In this document: piece by piece, positions 7,077-14,540 of the stretch
Numbering within the stretch: position 1 is the first letter of the stretch
How the letters are laid out: each line of letters begins with the position of its first letter
From: Thermomonas sp.
Lineage (GTDB): Bacteria; Pseudomonadota; Gammaproteobacteria; Xanthomonadales; Xanthomonadaceae
Assembly: GCF_019104945.1 (NCBI RefSeq)
Contig: NZ_JAHRWW010000033.1
Span: forward strand, 1-64,000
DNA: 64,000 bases
Direction: 5' to 3'
Made by a program: the position numbers and the translations under genes
Notes under the pieces: generated by a model
The model's database searches: none
Seen by the model: the letters and a program-made list of their open reading frames with translations, nothing else
Told to the model about the DNA's origin: nothing

Positions 7077-10000
7077 CTACCCCACCCTCCTCAATACCCA
7101 AAACTCGCGGTAGTTCAGGCCGTCATCGCATAGGCTGCCGGTACGCAGCACCTTGAAGCCTGCACTCACAATCGTATTTGCTTTTTCCAGAAAACCAACT
7201 TCGGTGCTTTCGGTGTTTCGTGTGCCTTGGCTTTCCAACAGCACAATACCGCCGGGTTTGCAGAAGCTGTACAGCTTTTTGCCGAAGGCATCTAACGGCA
7301 TGCCAATCCAGTGATGCACGGCGCAGGCAATCACCAAATCAAACGCTTTTGTAAGCTTGAATTGGTCGAAGGTGAGATGGTTCAAGTCGATATGCGAATG
7401 CCCTAGGTGCGCCGCCACCTTTCTACCTACATCAATACAGCTCTTAGAAATATCAAACCCGTAGCCATATTCTAGCTTGTCTGCCAACCCCATCAGCAAG
7501 AAGCCGTGGTTACAGCCAATGTCCAGCGCACGCGCTTTGCTGGGCAAAAACTCTTCCAAGTTGTAAATACCCAATCGGTGCATGGCGGGCCGGGTACCGG
7601 GAAGCATCAATGGCTCAAATGACTGGTACGGCAAGCCATAATCACCAAACGAATACTGAAGCGCATCTTTGCTGTATCCAGCCCATGCTTTTTGAATGTC
7701 CTGGTGCAGCCCAACAATGGCCTGCAACGCAGCATCGCCTGCCTTCGGCAGCGCCTGCAAAAACCGCTGATAGGCACGCACCGCATAAGGGGAATAAGGG
7801 CGCGTATTACACGCCTGCCACAGGCTATGGCAAGCCGCATCCACCTGCCCCACCTGCAACTGCGTTTGCGCTTGCGCCAGCAGTAGTTCGGCCTTGAGTG
7901 GGCCAACTTTTTCTGCAATCGAGCTTAACGCTTGCGTATGCCCTGCCAATGCAGCGTCGACTTGCCCAGCATGTGCATACAGGCGTGCCTGCGTAGAAAG
8001 CTCAAGCGCCTGTTCGCGCCCATCTTCGCTCCACGGTGCCTCTTCGCGTTGCTGCAGGGCTCGTTGCACTTGCACCTTATCTGGCGCAGGTTGTGCGGCC
8101 AGCACTTGCCAGCCCCGCTTGCGTACGTGCAAGCTCTCTGGAAGGCGTTTTTGTACTGCCTGTTGCACAATTTCAGCTTCCCACCACAGGCCACCACGCA
8201 GCAATACATCCACCGCTGTCATGCGAATGGAAAAATCACCCGGCGCAAGCTTTGTGGCCATTTGTAGTGGCGCAATCGCCTGCTCCAAATTGCCATGCCA
8301 AAAACAAAATTCAGCGAATAGCCGCTGGCTTTGCGCGTCTAGCGGAAACCGCTGCCCCAACGTCTGCAGCTCCACACCTAAGGCCAAATGCGAAGCACCG
8401 TCTGCAAGTTTGGCACGGAAATCAGCCAATTCCTGCATGGCCGGACCATCTCCACGGTAGTCAAAATACCCGCGCGCCTTGAAGAAATTATCGGCCAGAT
8501 CGCCCCCAATGGCCTGGAGTAACGCATAGGCTTGATCGTGCAAACCGTATAGGCCATCTAACACAAAAGCTAACTTCAATCGTTGTGAATCAGTGAGTTT
8601 CGCCGTGCGCTCAAGATTAGGTAGCAGCAGCACGTTCGCCTGTTCCAGCACAGAGCCCTCAGGTTCACGGGCAAACGGGCGCAGTTCGGGTGCGCGTGTG
8701 TCAATGGCAGAGTGGAACACCGGCTTAGCCAGCTGATGCATACGGAACCCGTTTTGCGCAGCCCAATAGCTCAGTTCCGCAAAGCTGGTCTGGCGCTCAT
8801 AGAGTTGCTCAAATAAAACTCCTACTTGAATCAGCAGCGTATCGGCTAAAACACGTTTGCCATTTTCAAGAATGGCCAAACTGTCGTTACGCGGCCCCAG
8901 CAGCAGGCAATCCAAGTGAGTCATACCGTCAATTTGGTCTAATGCGACGGTACGCACTGGAAACTCGGCCAGCACCTCCAAATCATCGGCTTGCTGGGCG
9001 GTGAGCTGTGCTGCGGGCAAAGGCTTCAGCGTGCTGGTGCAGTCTGTGCTCATACAGCCATACAACACCGTAGGCTGGCCATCCCCCAGTAGCATGTCTT
9101 TCACATATTGCAGGCGCGGGTTTTGCAACTCGCTGGGCGAAGGGTTGGCATCGCCGGTGACATCGAATGACAGAAAATTGAAGGTATTAAGCCCCATCAA
9201 CTTATCTGCATTACCCATACGCAGCAGCAGGCTGGTGTTATCCAACACATTAAGCGGTGTATCCAATACCCATTCGAACTTGGCGGTTTTACTGGGCTGT
9301 AAGTCCAGCGTATCACCGTCATAAAGATGGCCTGGCAGCGGCTCTGGCAGCACATTTGGAACATCCAAACGTGGAAACTCAGCCACTGCCTGCTTATAGC
9401 CCTGCATCATCGGGGCAAATTTATCGCGAAAGCGCTCACCTAGCCCCATAAAGCGGTTGGTGATGGGCATGGGCGCATCCCAAGACACAATAGGGCCAAG
9501 GTCGCCTAATAACGCTGCATTTTCCCCCACCACAGATTCGTAACTCTGCGCGCGCTTCAGCCCCAGCTTGCCTAATAGGTTTTCCATCACCTGCTGTGGG
9601 TTAGTGACCAGCTCCCCGTACTCTACAAGGTAGATAGGGTTCGGTAGCACCTGCGTCCAGTGCTCCATTACTTTTTCAGTCACCGCGATCTGCCGCCCTA
9701 AGGAGGGCTGGTCATAGCTATAGCGGTTATCTTCGGGTTTAGCATACATTTGAAAATAGCCAGTAACGGCCAAGTCAAGCACATTGCGAACACAAAAAAT
9801 CACCGGTACTTTGGGGGCCAAAAGACCAATATGCCCGAGATACCACAAGTCACCGGGAATGGTGGTGACCCGTAGCTTGCCGTCATCACCGCGCTGCTCT
9901 ATATAGCGCTGCGATGCCTGCGCAATGCTTTCGGGGGTTTGTTCGGCCAGCCAAGTGGCCAAGTTGCCGCCATAAGATGCGGTAAGCGAATCGTTGAACT

Positions 10001-10910
10001 TGGCGAGTAAATCCCCTTCACCCGCCAACTCCACGCCTTCCACACCGCGAAATAGCGACTCCACTAAACTCTTCCCGGAACGCGAAAGCCCCGCCACAAT
10101 CACCTGCGGCACCTTGCTGCTGGCAAACGGCGAGAGCTGTTGAAACAGTGACGCCGTGTAGTGATTGCGAACGAACGTCAAATTGCCGTCAAACGTCGCA
10201 GCATTACTAGGTGGCAAGCTTTCATGCACCAGCTTATTGGCCTGCTCAAACAGATCGAACGCGCGTGCATCTTCGCCCAGATCCAAATATGCTTTGCCTA
10301 ACGCAGCCAGCGCCTGCGAACGCATGCTTGCAGACAGTGTCGCATCTTCCAAGTACCGGCCAAGGATGTCGAAGATAGGGCTATCGGCCGTAATGGTTTG
10401 CAGAGAAGCTAAGGTTTGATACAGCGCGGCGTTCTCAGGGTCTTGCTGCAATGCGCGCATGAGGTACTGCTTGGCCAGCGCAGGCTGTCCAGCCAACATC
10501 AATGCGTTACATTTCAGGCTCAGCAAGGTCAAATTGTTAGGCTGCTTTTTTTCAGCCTCATCGAGATGTGCCAGCGCCTGTAGTACGCGGGCTTTCAGCG
10601 GGTTGCGCAATAAACTTTGCGCCAGCGCCATAAGCAACTCGGGCGTGCGCATGCCTTGGTCATAGAGCTGCTGATACACCGCCTGCGCCGCTTCCCAGCG
10701 CTCAAGCTTGACCAACGTATCACCGTAATGAGTCAGCACGGCAATGTCATTAGGGTGCAAAGTGCGAAGCTCAGCCAGCAAAGACTCCGCTGCTGCATAT
10801 TGCTCTTGTTGGTAGAGCAGCTTCGCCTGCGCCAACTGCTGCTGGTAAACCTTGCCCGCATTGTCGGCAGGTTTAACGAAGGGGAGTGCAGCTTTTCGAT
10901 GCTTGGCCAT
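7077..10910 (-). CDS. Giant multidomain protein: TPR, sulfotransferase-like, FkbM-like, TPR, SAM methyltransferase; candidate flagellin-modification factor
   Basis: The 1277-residue protein has five parts. Residues about 20-230 are TPR repeats. Residues about 268-530 resemble TPR-linked bacterial sulfotransferases, with a P-loop-like GLSRSGKSLVESLF (274-287), IPGDLWYLGHIGLLAP (351-366), CVRNVLDLAVTGYFQMY (373-389) and VEYGELVTNP. Residues about 540-735 resemble an FkbM methyltransferase (VRTVALDQID, then QVGVLFEQLYERQTSFAEL), but the usual KIDVEG-type motif reads LLGPRN. Residues about 800-1075 are further TPR-like helices. Residues about 1120-1277 form a Rossmann methyltransferase with motif I LDIGCNHGF (1129-1137), GFDIS (1151-1155) and ACAVHHWIGMP. 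Sulfotransferase hallmarks are also weakened: the DKMPGN-type lysine is replaced and the 3'-phosphate serine is threonine. The gene diverges from fliC1 and has its own FliA-like promoter. Role in flagellin or glycan modification is inference. Confidence 0.8.
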   Translation of the reverse strand: MAKHRKAALPFVKPADNAGKVYQQQLAQAKLLYQQEQYAAAESLLAELRTLHPNDIAVLTHYGDTLVKLERWEAAQAVYQQLYDQGMRTPELLMALAQSLLRNPLKARVLQALAHLDEAEKKQPNNLTLLSLKCNALMLAGQPALAKQYLMRALQQDPENAALYQTLASLQTITADSPIFDILGRYLEDATLSASMRSQALAALGKAYLDLGEDARAFDLFEQANKLVHESLPPSNAATFDGNLTFVRNHYTASLFQQLSPFASSKVPQVIVAGLSRSGKSLVESLFRGVEGVELAGEGDLLAKFNDSLTASYGGNLATWLAEQTPESIAQASQRYIEQRGDDGKLRVTTIPGDLWYLGHIGLLAPKVPVIFCVRNVLDLAVTGYFQMYAKPEDNRYSYDQPSLGRQIAVTEKVMEHWTQVLPNPIYLVEYGELVTNPQQVMENLLGKLGLKRAQSYESVVGENAALLGDLGPIVSWDAPMPITNRFMGLGERFRDKFAPMMQGYKQAVAEFPRLDVPNVLPEPLPGHLYDGDTLDLQPSKTAKFEWVLDTPLNVLDNTSLLLRMGNADKLMGLNTFNFLSFDVTGDANPSPSELQNPRLQYVKDMLLGDGQPTVLYGCMSTDCTSTLKPLPAAQLTAQQADDLEVLAEFPVRTVALDQIDGMTHLDCLLLGPRNDSLAILENGKRVLADTLLIQVGVLFEQLYERQTSFAELSYWAAQNGFRMHQLAKPVFHSAIDTRAPELRPFAREPEGSVLEQANVLLLPNLERTAKLTDSQRLKLAFVLDGLYGLHDQAYALLQAIGGDLADNFFKARGYFDYRGDGPAMQELADFRAKLADGASHLALGVELQTLGQRFPLDAQSQRLFAEFCFWHGNLEQAIAPLQMATKLAPGDFSIRMTAVDVLLRGGLWWEAEIVQQAVQKRLPESLHVRKRGWQVLAAQPAPDKVQVQRALQQREEAPWSEDGREQALELSTQARLYAHAGQVDAALAGHTQALSSIAEKVGPLKAELLLAQAQTQLQVGQVDAACHSLWQACNTRPYSPYAVRAYQRFLQALPKAGDAALQAIVGLHQDIQKAWAGYSKDALQYSFGDYGLPYQSFEPLMLPGTRPAMHRLGIYNLEEFLPSKARALDIGCNHGFLLMGLADKLEYGYGFDISKSCIDVGRKVAAHLGHSHIDLNHLTFDQFKLTKAFDLVIACAVHHWIGMPLDAFGKKLYSFCKPGGIVLLESQGTRNTESTEVGFLEKANTIVSAGFKVLRTGSLCDDGLNYREFWVLRRVG

Positions 10911-10928
10911 GAAATTCCCTGTTGTGGC

Positions 10929-10955
10929 GTAACGGGTGCGCGCTCACAAACCTTA
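10929..10955 (-). promoter_or_regulatory. FliA (sigma-28)-type promoter of the multidomain gene
   Basis: On the minus strand TAAGGTTT (10955-10948) is followed after 11 bases by CCCGTTAC (10936-10929). The enterobacterial consensus is TAAAGTTT-N11-GCCGATAA, and the local flagellar promoters read GCCGTTAC. Predicted transcription would start about 10 bases upstream of the ATG at 10910, with AGGGA as the ribosome site. Confidence 0.65.
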
Positions 10956-11115
10956 GTTTGCCGATGGCTTACAAGTCAACGTGCTTGCGTTCCAGCGTGC
11001 GCTACGGCTCCCGTTCATATGCGTCAAGCCTGAAACACCCCCTTCAGAGAACTTTAGCCAAACCACAAAAATTTTTTCAAATCTGCGAACAAAGTCTCAA
11101 ATCACAACATTTCCC

Positions 11116-11142
11116 TCAAGAAATCATGCACTCATCCGTTAC
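11116..11142 (+). promoter_or_regulatory. FliA (sigma-28)-type promoter of fliC1
   Basis: TCAAGAAA (11116-11123), an 11-base spacer, then TCCGTTAC (11135-11142). The same CCGTTACCGG extension follows the downstream promoter of fliC2, which supports a shared element. The predicted leader to the ATG at 11244 is about 95 bases. Confidence 0.6.
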
Positions 11143-11243
11143 CGGGAGCAACGGAGCACACGGTCACATTGCCGGGCGCTCCTGGCAACCACAACCGCAG
11201 CGAAGGAAGGAATCCGGAGCTGCAAAAACGGGAGAAATGCACC

Positions 11244-12449
11244 ATGGCTATTATCAATACCAACGTTATGTCGTTGAACGCACAGCGCAATCTGGCTGTG
11301 AACAGCGCCAGCCTTGGCACCACCATTCAGCGCCTGTCCTCGGGTTTGCGCATCAACAGCGCCAAAGACGATGCCGCAGGCCTTGCCATCGCCGAGCGTT
11401 TCACCACGCAGATCCGTGGCCTAGACCAAGCTGCACGCAATGCCAACGACGGTATTTCATTGGCGCAAACGGCAGAAGGCGCGCTGGGCGAAGTGAGCAA
11501 CAACCTGCAGCGCATCCGCGAGTTGGCGGTGCAGTCGCGCAACGCCACCAATAATGATAGCGACCGCGAAGCCCTGCAAAAAGAAGTCACCCAGCTGAAA
11601 GGCGAAATTGACCGCGTGGCCAAGCAGTCGGCATTCAACGGCACCATGCTGCTAGACGGTAGCTTCTCTGCGCAGGCCTTCCAGGTGGGGGCCAACCAAG
11701 GCCAAACCATTGATCTCACAGCTATTATCAATGCCAAAATTGATTCACTAGGCACTTGGGATAGCGTAACCGTACCTGCCGACACTGGCATTTCTGGCAC
11801 GCTAACCGAAGTCGCCAGTGCCGCCTCTGCAGGTACGTTTGTATTGAAGGTGGGCACCGTTACTGTTGCCAATCTTGCCGTGGCAGCAGGCGACGCACTC
11901 ACCGCCTCTGCGGTGGATGCGGCCATTGCAGGTAACGCTACCGCACTTACCACCGCAGGCTATACCAAAACGGGTACAGCCGCCGATGGCACCTTACGCT
12001 TCAGCCGCACTGACGGAACCAACTTTACGGTAAGTGCTGCTGCAGCGGGCGGCGTATCGGCCGCCATTTTCTCCAAACAAGCCACCTTTACCGCCCCCAC
12101 CGCCAATGGTGAAGCCGCCACTACCGGTAAAGTAGGCTTTGAATTCTTGAGTATTGCCACCACCGCAGGAGCCGACAATGCCATTTTGGCCATGGACGCC
12201 GCGTTAAAAGACGTAAACGCGACCCGCGCAGACCTAGGCGCTATTCAAAACCGCTTTGAATCGGTGATCCGCAACCTCACCACCACCTCGGAAAACTTGA
12301 GCGCCTCACGCAGCCGTATCCGCGACGCCGATTTTGCCAAAGAAACCGCCGAACTCACCCGCACGCAAATCTTGACCCAAGCCGGTACCGCTATGTTGGC
12401 CCAAGCCAACCAAGCCCCGCAGAACATTTTGAGCCTACTGCGTCAGTAA
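11244..12449 (+). CDS. fliC: Flagellin (first copy)
   Basis: The ATG at 11244 follows GGGAG and gives 401 residues. The N-terminal 150 residues are a canonical D0/D1 flagellin region (MAIINTNVMSLNAQRNL, SSGLRINSAKDDAAGLAI, then IRELAVQSRNATN). The C-terminal 100 are the matching half (NAILAMDAALKDVNATRADLG, LTRTQILTQAGTAMLAQA, ending LLRQ). Between them lies a low-complexity Ala/Thr/Ser-rich D2-type region exposed on the filament surface, a usual target of O-linked glycosylation. A second flagellin gene follows after 203 bases with almost identical ends but an unrelated centre. FliS, FliD and the anti-sigma factor FlgM are all encoded in this window. Confidence 0.97.
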   Translation: MAIINTNVMSLNAQRNLAVNSASLGTTIQRLSSGLRINSAKDDAAGLAIAERFTTQIRGLDQAARNANDGISLAQTAEGALGEVSNNLQRIRELAVQSRNATNNDSDREALQKEVTQLKGEIDRVAKQSAFNGTMLLDGSFSAQAFQVGANQGQTIDLTAIINAKIDSLGTWDSVTVPADTGISGTLTEVASAASAGTFVLKVGTVTVANLAVAAGDALTASAVDAAIAGNATALTTAGYTKTGTAADGTLRFSRTDGTNFTVSAAAAGGVSAAIFSKQATFTAPTANGEAATTGKVGFEFLSIATTAGADNAILAMDAALKDVNATRADLGAIQNRFESVIRNLTTTSENLSASRSRIRDADFAKETAELTRTQILTQAGTAMLAQANQAPQNILSLLRQ

Positions 12450-12454
12450 TGCCC

Positions 12455-12481
12455 TAAAGAAACCTAAACAACGGCCGTTAA
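12455..12481 (+). promoter_or_regulatory. FliA-type promoter, distal, upstream of fliC2
   Basis: TAAAGAAA (12455-12462), 11 bases, then GCCGTTAA (12474-12481). It begins only six bases after the fliC1 stop codon. It is one of the closest matches to the sigma-28 consensus in the window and would give a leader of about 165 bases. Confidence 0.6.
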
Positions 12482-12556
12482 GAGCCTACAGGACGATGTA
12501 AAAACCAGTTTTAGCGGAATTTTTCTGACAGGAGTCACAGTTTCACACATTCGGTC

Positions 12557-12583
12557 TCAAGCTGCTTCAACTACAGCCGTTAC
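12557..12583 (+). promoter_or_regulatory. FliA-type promoter, proximal, upstream of fliC2
   Basis: TCAAGCTG (12557-12564), 11 bases, then GCCGTTAC (12576-12583), followed by CGG exactly as in the fliC1 promoter. The predicted leader is about 63 bases. With the site at 12455 it forms a tandem pair. Confidence 0.62.
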
Positions 12584-12652
12584 CGGAAATAAGCAAAGAA
12601 CACCCCCGTTCTTGCGTACCCCCAGCAACTCAACACCACCAGGAGCCTTACC

Positions 12653-13825
12653 ATGGCCATTATCAACACCAACGTCATGTCGCTGAACTCGCAGCGTAAC
12701 CTGGCGGTTAACAGTGCGAGTCTCGGCACCACCATTCAGCGTCTATCGTCGGGCCTGCGCATCAACAGCGCCAAAGACGACGCCGCGGGCCTTGCCATTT
12801 CTGAGCGGTTTACCACGCAGATCCGTGGCCTAGACCAAGCCGCGCGCAATGCGAATGACGGTATCTCGCTGTCGCAAACCGCTGAAGGTGCGCTGGGTGA
12901 AATTGGCAACAACCTGCAGCGTATCCGTGAGCTGGCCGTGCAAGCACGTAACGCCACCAACAGCAGCGACGACCGCGCCGCCCTGCAAAAGGAAGTGGCA
13001 CAGCTTAAGTCTGAAATTGCCCGCGTAGCCAAAGATACCTCATTCAACGACACCAAACTGCTGGACGGCAGCTTTACTGCGCAGTCGTTCCAGGTGGGTG
13101 CCAACCAGGGCCAAACCATTGATATTTCCAGCATTGCCAATGCCAGCATCACGCAATTGGGTAGCTGGACATCGGCAAGCACCACCACCTACACGCAGAC
13201 AACTGCAGCCAACACAGTGGGCGCTACCACCGCAACACAAGGCGCCTCCATGGTGATCAACGGCGTCACGGTTTCCATTTCCGCCAGCGCTCGTTCTGCA
13301 GCGGCTGCCCAGACGGCGTTTGTTGCTGCGTTCAACACAGCCAAAGGTCTTTCGGCTAACGCTGCTGCGCTAGGTAATGTCACAATGTCGGCTACCGGTG
13401 CAATCACATCTACCGACAAACAGCTGACCGTCGGCACCATGACCAACGTCACCGGTATGACACCTGGCACCACCACGGGTACAGCGACTGTTGTAGCAGG
13501 TTCTGCACAAACAGGTTTCAATAATCTGAGTATTGCCACGGTCTCGGGTGCCGATAACGCCATCTTGGCCATGGACGCCGCACTGAAAGATGTGAACGCC
13601 AGCCGCGCGGATCTTGGTGCCATTCAGAACCGCTTCGAGTCGGTGATCCGCAACCTCACCACCACCTCGGAAAACCTAAGCGCATCGCGTAGCCGCATCC
13701 GCGACACCGACTTCGCTAAGGAAACCGCCGAGCTAACGCGGACGCAGATCCTCACCCAGGCCGGTACTGCTATGTTGGCCCAGGCCAACCAAGCCCCGCA
13801 AAGTGTGCTGAGCCTGCTGCGTTAA
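12653..13825 (+). CDS. fliC: Flagellin (second copy)
   Basis: A 390-residue flagellin whose first 150 residues and last 100 residues closely match the upstream copy (SLNSQRNL and LAISERFTTQ are among the few differences). The centre, about residues 165-285, differs and is rich in threonine, alanine and serine. The ends form the filament core together with the other flagellin, and the middle would give a different surface. The gene has a good ribosome site (AGGAG) and two FliA-like promoters, and is followed by a strong hairpin. Both copies appear intact, so mixed or spatially ordered filaments are possible. Confidence 0.97.
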   Translation: MAIINTNVMSLNSQRNLAVNSASLGTTIQRLSSGLRINSAKDDAAGLAISERFTTQIRGLDQAARNANDGISLSQTAEGALGEIGNNLQRIRELAVQARNATNSSDDRAALQKEVAQLKSEIARVAKDTSFNDTKLLDGSFTAQSFQVGANQGQTIDISSIANASITQLGSWTSASTTTYTQTTAANTVGATTATQGASMVINGVTVSISASARSAAAAQTAFVAAFNTAKGLSANAAALGNVTMSATGAITSTDKQLTVGTMTNVTGMTPGTTTGTATVVAGSAQTGFNNLSIATVSGADNAILAMDAALKDVNASRADLGAIQNRFESVIRNLTTTSENLSASRSRIRDTDFAKETAELTRTQILTQAGTAMLAQANQAPQSVLSLLR

Positions 13826-13853
13826 TTTGAAGAGACACGTCAAGGATGACACC

Positions 13854-13885
13854 GCTGGCTCCGGCACTCTCCCGCCGGGGCCAGC
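13854..13885 (+). terminator. Hairpin terminator after fliC2
   Basis: GCTGGC-T-CCGGC (13854-13865) pairs with GCCGG-G-GCCAGC (13874-13885) around an eight-base loop. The tail that follows is CCCTTTC, so the U-run is weak. It separates the flagellin unit from flaG. Confidence 0.6.
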
Positions 13886-13998
13886 CCCTTTCACCACTGG
13901 CTGCTGACTGTCTTATAGTTCATCTAAAGGAATCACCCATTATGTTACGGCGACACCCAGCAATCAGGCGGAGACCCCCTTTATTAGAGTGATGAGCC

Positions 13999-14433
13999 AT
14001 GTCCACGATCGCGCCCATCCCTAGCCCGCTAAGCGGTGCTACCCCCGCCTCGACGCACAGCGCCGGGGCTTTGTCGCGTGCGTCTGCTACGGCAAGCGCC
14101 ACGCAAACCCCCACCAGCCAAGCTCAGGCCAAAACCCAAGCCCCTTCGCTACAGGCGGCCAACGCGCAAGAGCGCGCACAAGACGCGTTGGCGCAGGCCC
14201 AGCAAAAGGTAGAGCCGGGCGAGCTGCAAAAGCAGATCGACACGGTAATGGCGCAGGCGCAGGTGCAAACTTCGCTGCAGTTCCGCGTAGACGACGACGT
14301 GGGCGAAGTGGTGGTGTCGGTGGTAGATTCCGACTCCGGCGAAACCATCATGCAAATTCCCAACGAGGCAGCGCTGTCCATTGCCAAACGCTTGGCAGAG
14401 TTTGGGAGCGGGCTGGTAAACCAAGAGGCGTAA
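13999..14433 (+). CDS. flaG: FlaG family flagellar protein
   Basis: The 144-residue product has a long Ala/Ser/Thr/Gln-rich N-terminus. Its conserved C-terminal FlaG domain contains LQFRVDDDVGEVVVSVVDSDSGETIMQIPNEAAL, then IAKRLAEF. FlaG proteins are small cytoplasmic or filament-associated proteins that influence flagellar filament length and are commonly encoded between fliC and fliD, as here. I saw no good FliA promoter directly in front of it (TAAAGGAA at 13925 lacks a matching -10), so it may depend on read-through. Confidence 0.9.
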   Translation: MSTIAPIPSPLSGATPASTHSAGALSRASATASATQTPTSQAQAKTQAPSLQAANAQERAQDALAQAQQKVEPGELQKQIDTVMAQAQVQTSLQFRVDDDVGEVVVSVVDSDSGETIMQIPNEAALSIAKRLAEFGSGLVNQEA

Positions 14434-14464
14434 CGCTTTAAACGGCTAAGGCAGCCGCGCCTAT

Positions 14465-14491
14465 TCAAGTTTTTTCTCTGGCTGCCGTTAC
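14465..14491 (+). promoter_or_regulatory. FliA-type promoter of the fliD operon
   Basis: TCAAGTTT (14465-14472), 11 bases, then GCCGTTAC (14484-14491), 49 bases before the fliD ATG. The -10 element is identical to those of fliC2 (proximal) and flgM. Confidence 0.68.
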
Positions 14492-14540
14492 ACTAAGCGA
14501 TGCAGCATGGCTTCAGGAATCTGACAGCGGAGAATTTAAC

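Larger units (their letters stand above)
10911..11243. other. 333-bp divergent control region between the multidomain gene and fliC1
   Basis: No protein gene is supported here. The region holds a FliA-like promoter reading left (10929-10955) and another reading right (11116-11142), with about 160 bases between them. That middle part includes an A/T-rich run near 11066-11083 (CAAAAATTTTTTCAAA) that could be an upstream activating element. I could not find a convincing sigma-54 site with the GG-N10-GC spacing. Confidence 0.6.

Noticed and set aside
11150-11243. Sigma-54 promoter in front of fliC1.
   Set aside because: The best GG...GC pair (near 11187-11201) has an 11-base gap instead of 10 and lacks the surrounding consensus.
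12480-12530. Terminator between the flagellin genes (TAAAA...TTTTA followed by T-rich sequence).
   Set aside because: The stem has only five A-T pairs and would not be stable.
13925-13955. FliA promoter in front of flaG.
   Set aside because: TAAAGGAA is present, but the sequence 11 bases later (GTTACGGC) does not resemble GCCGTTAC.
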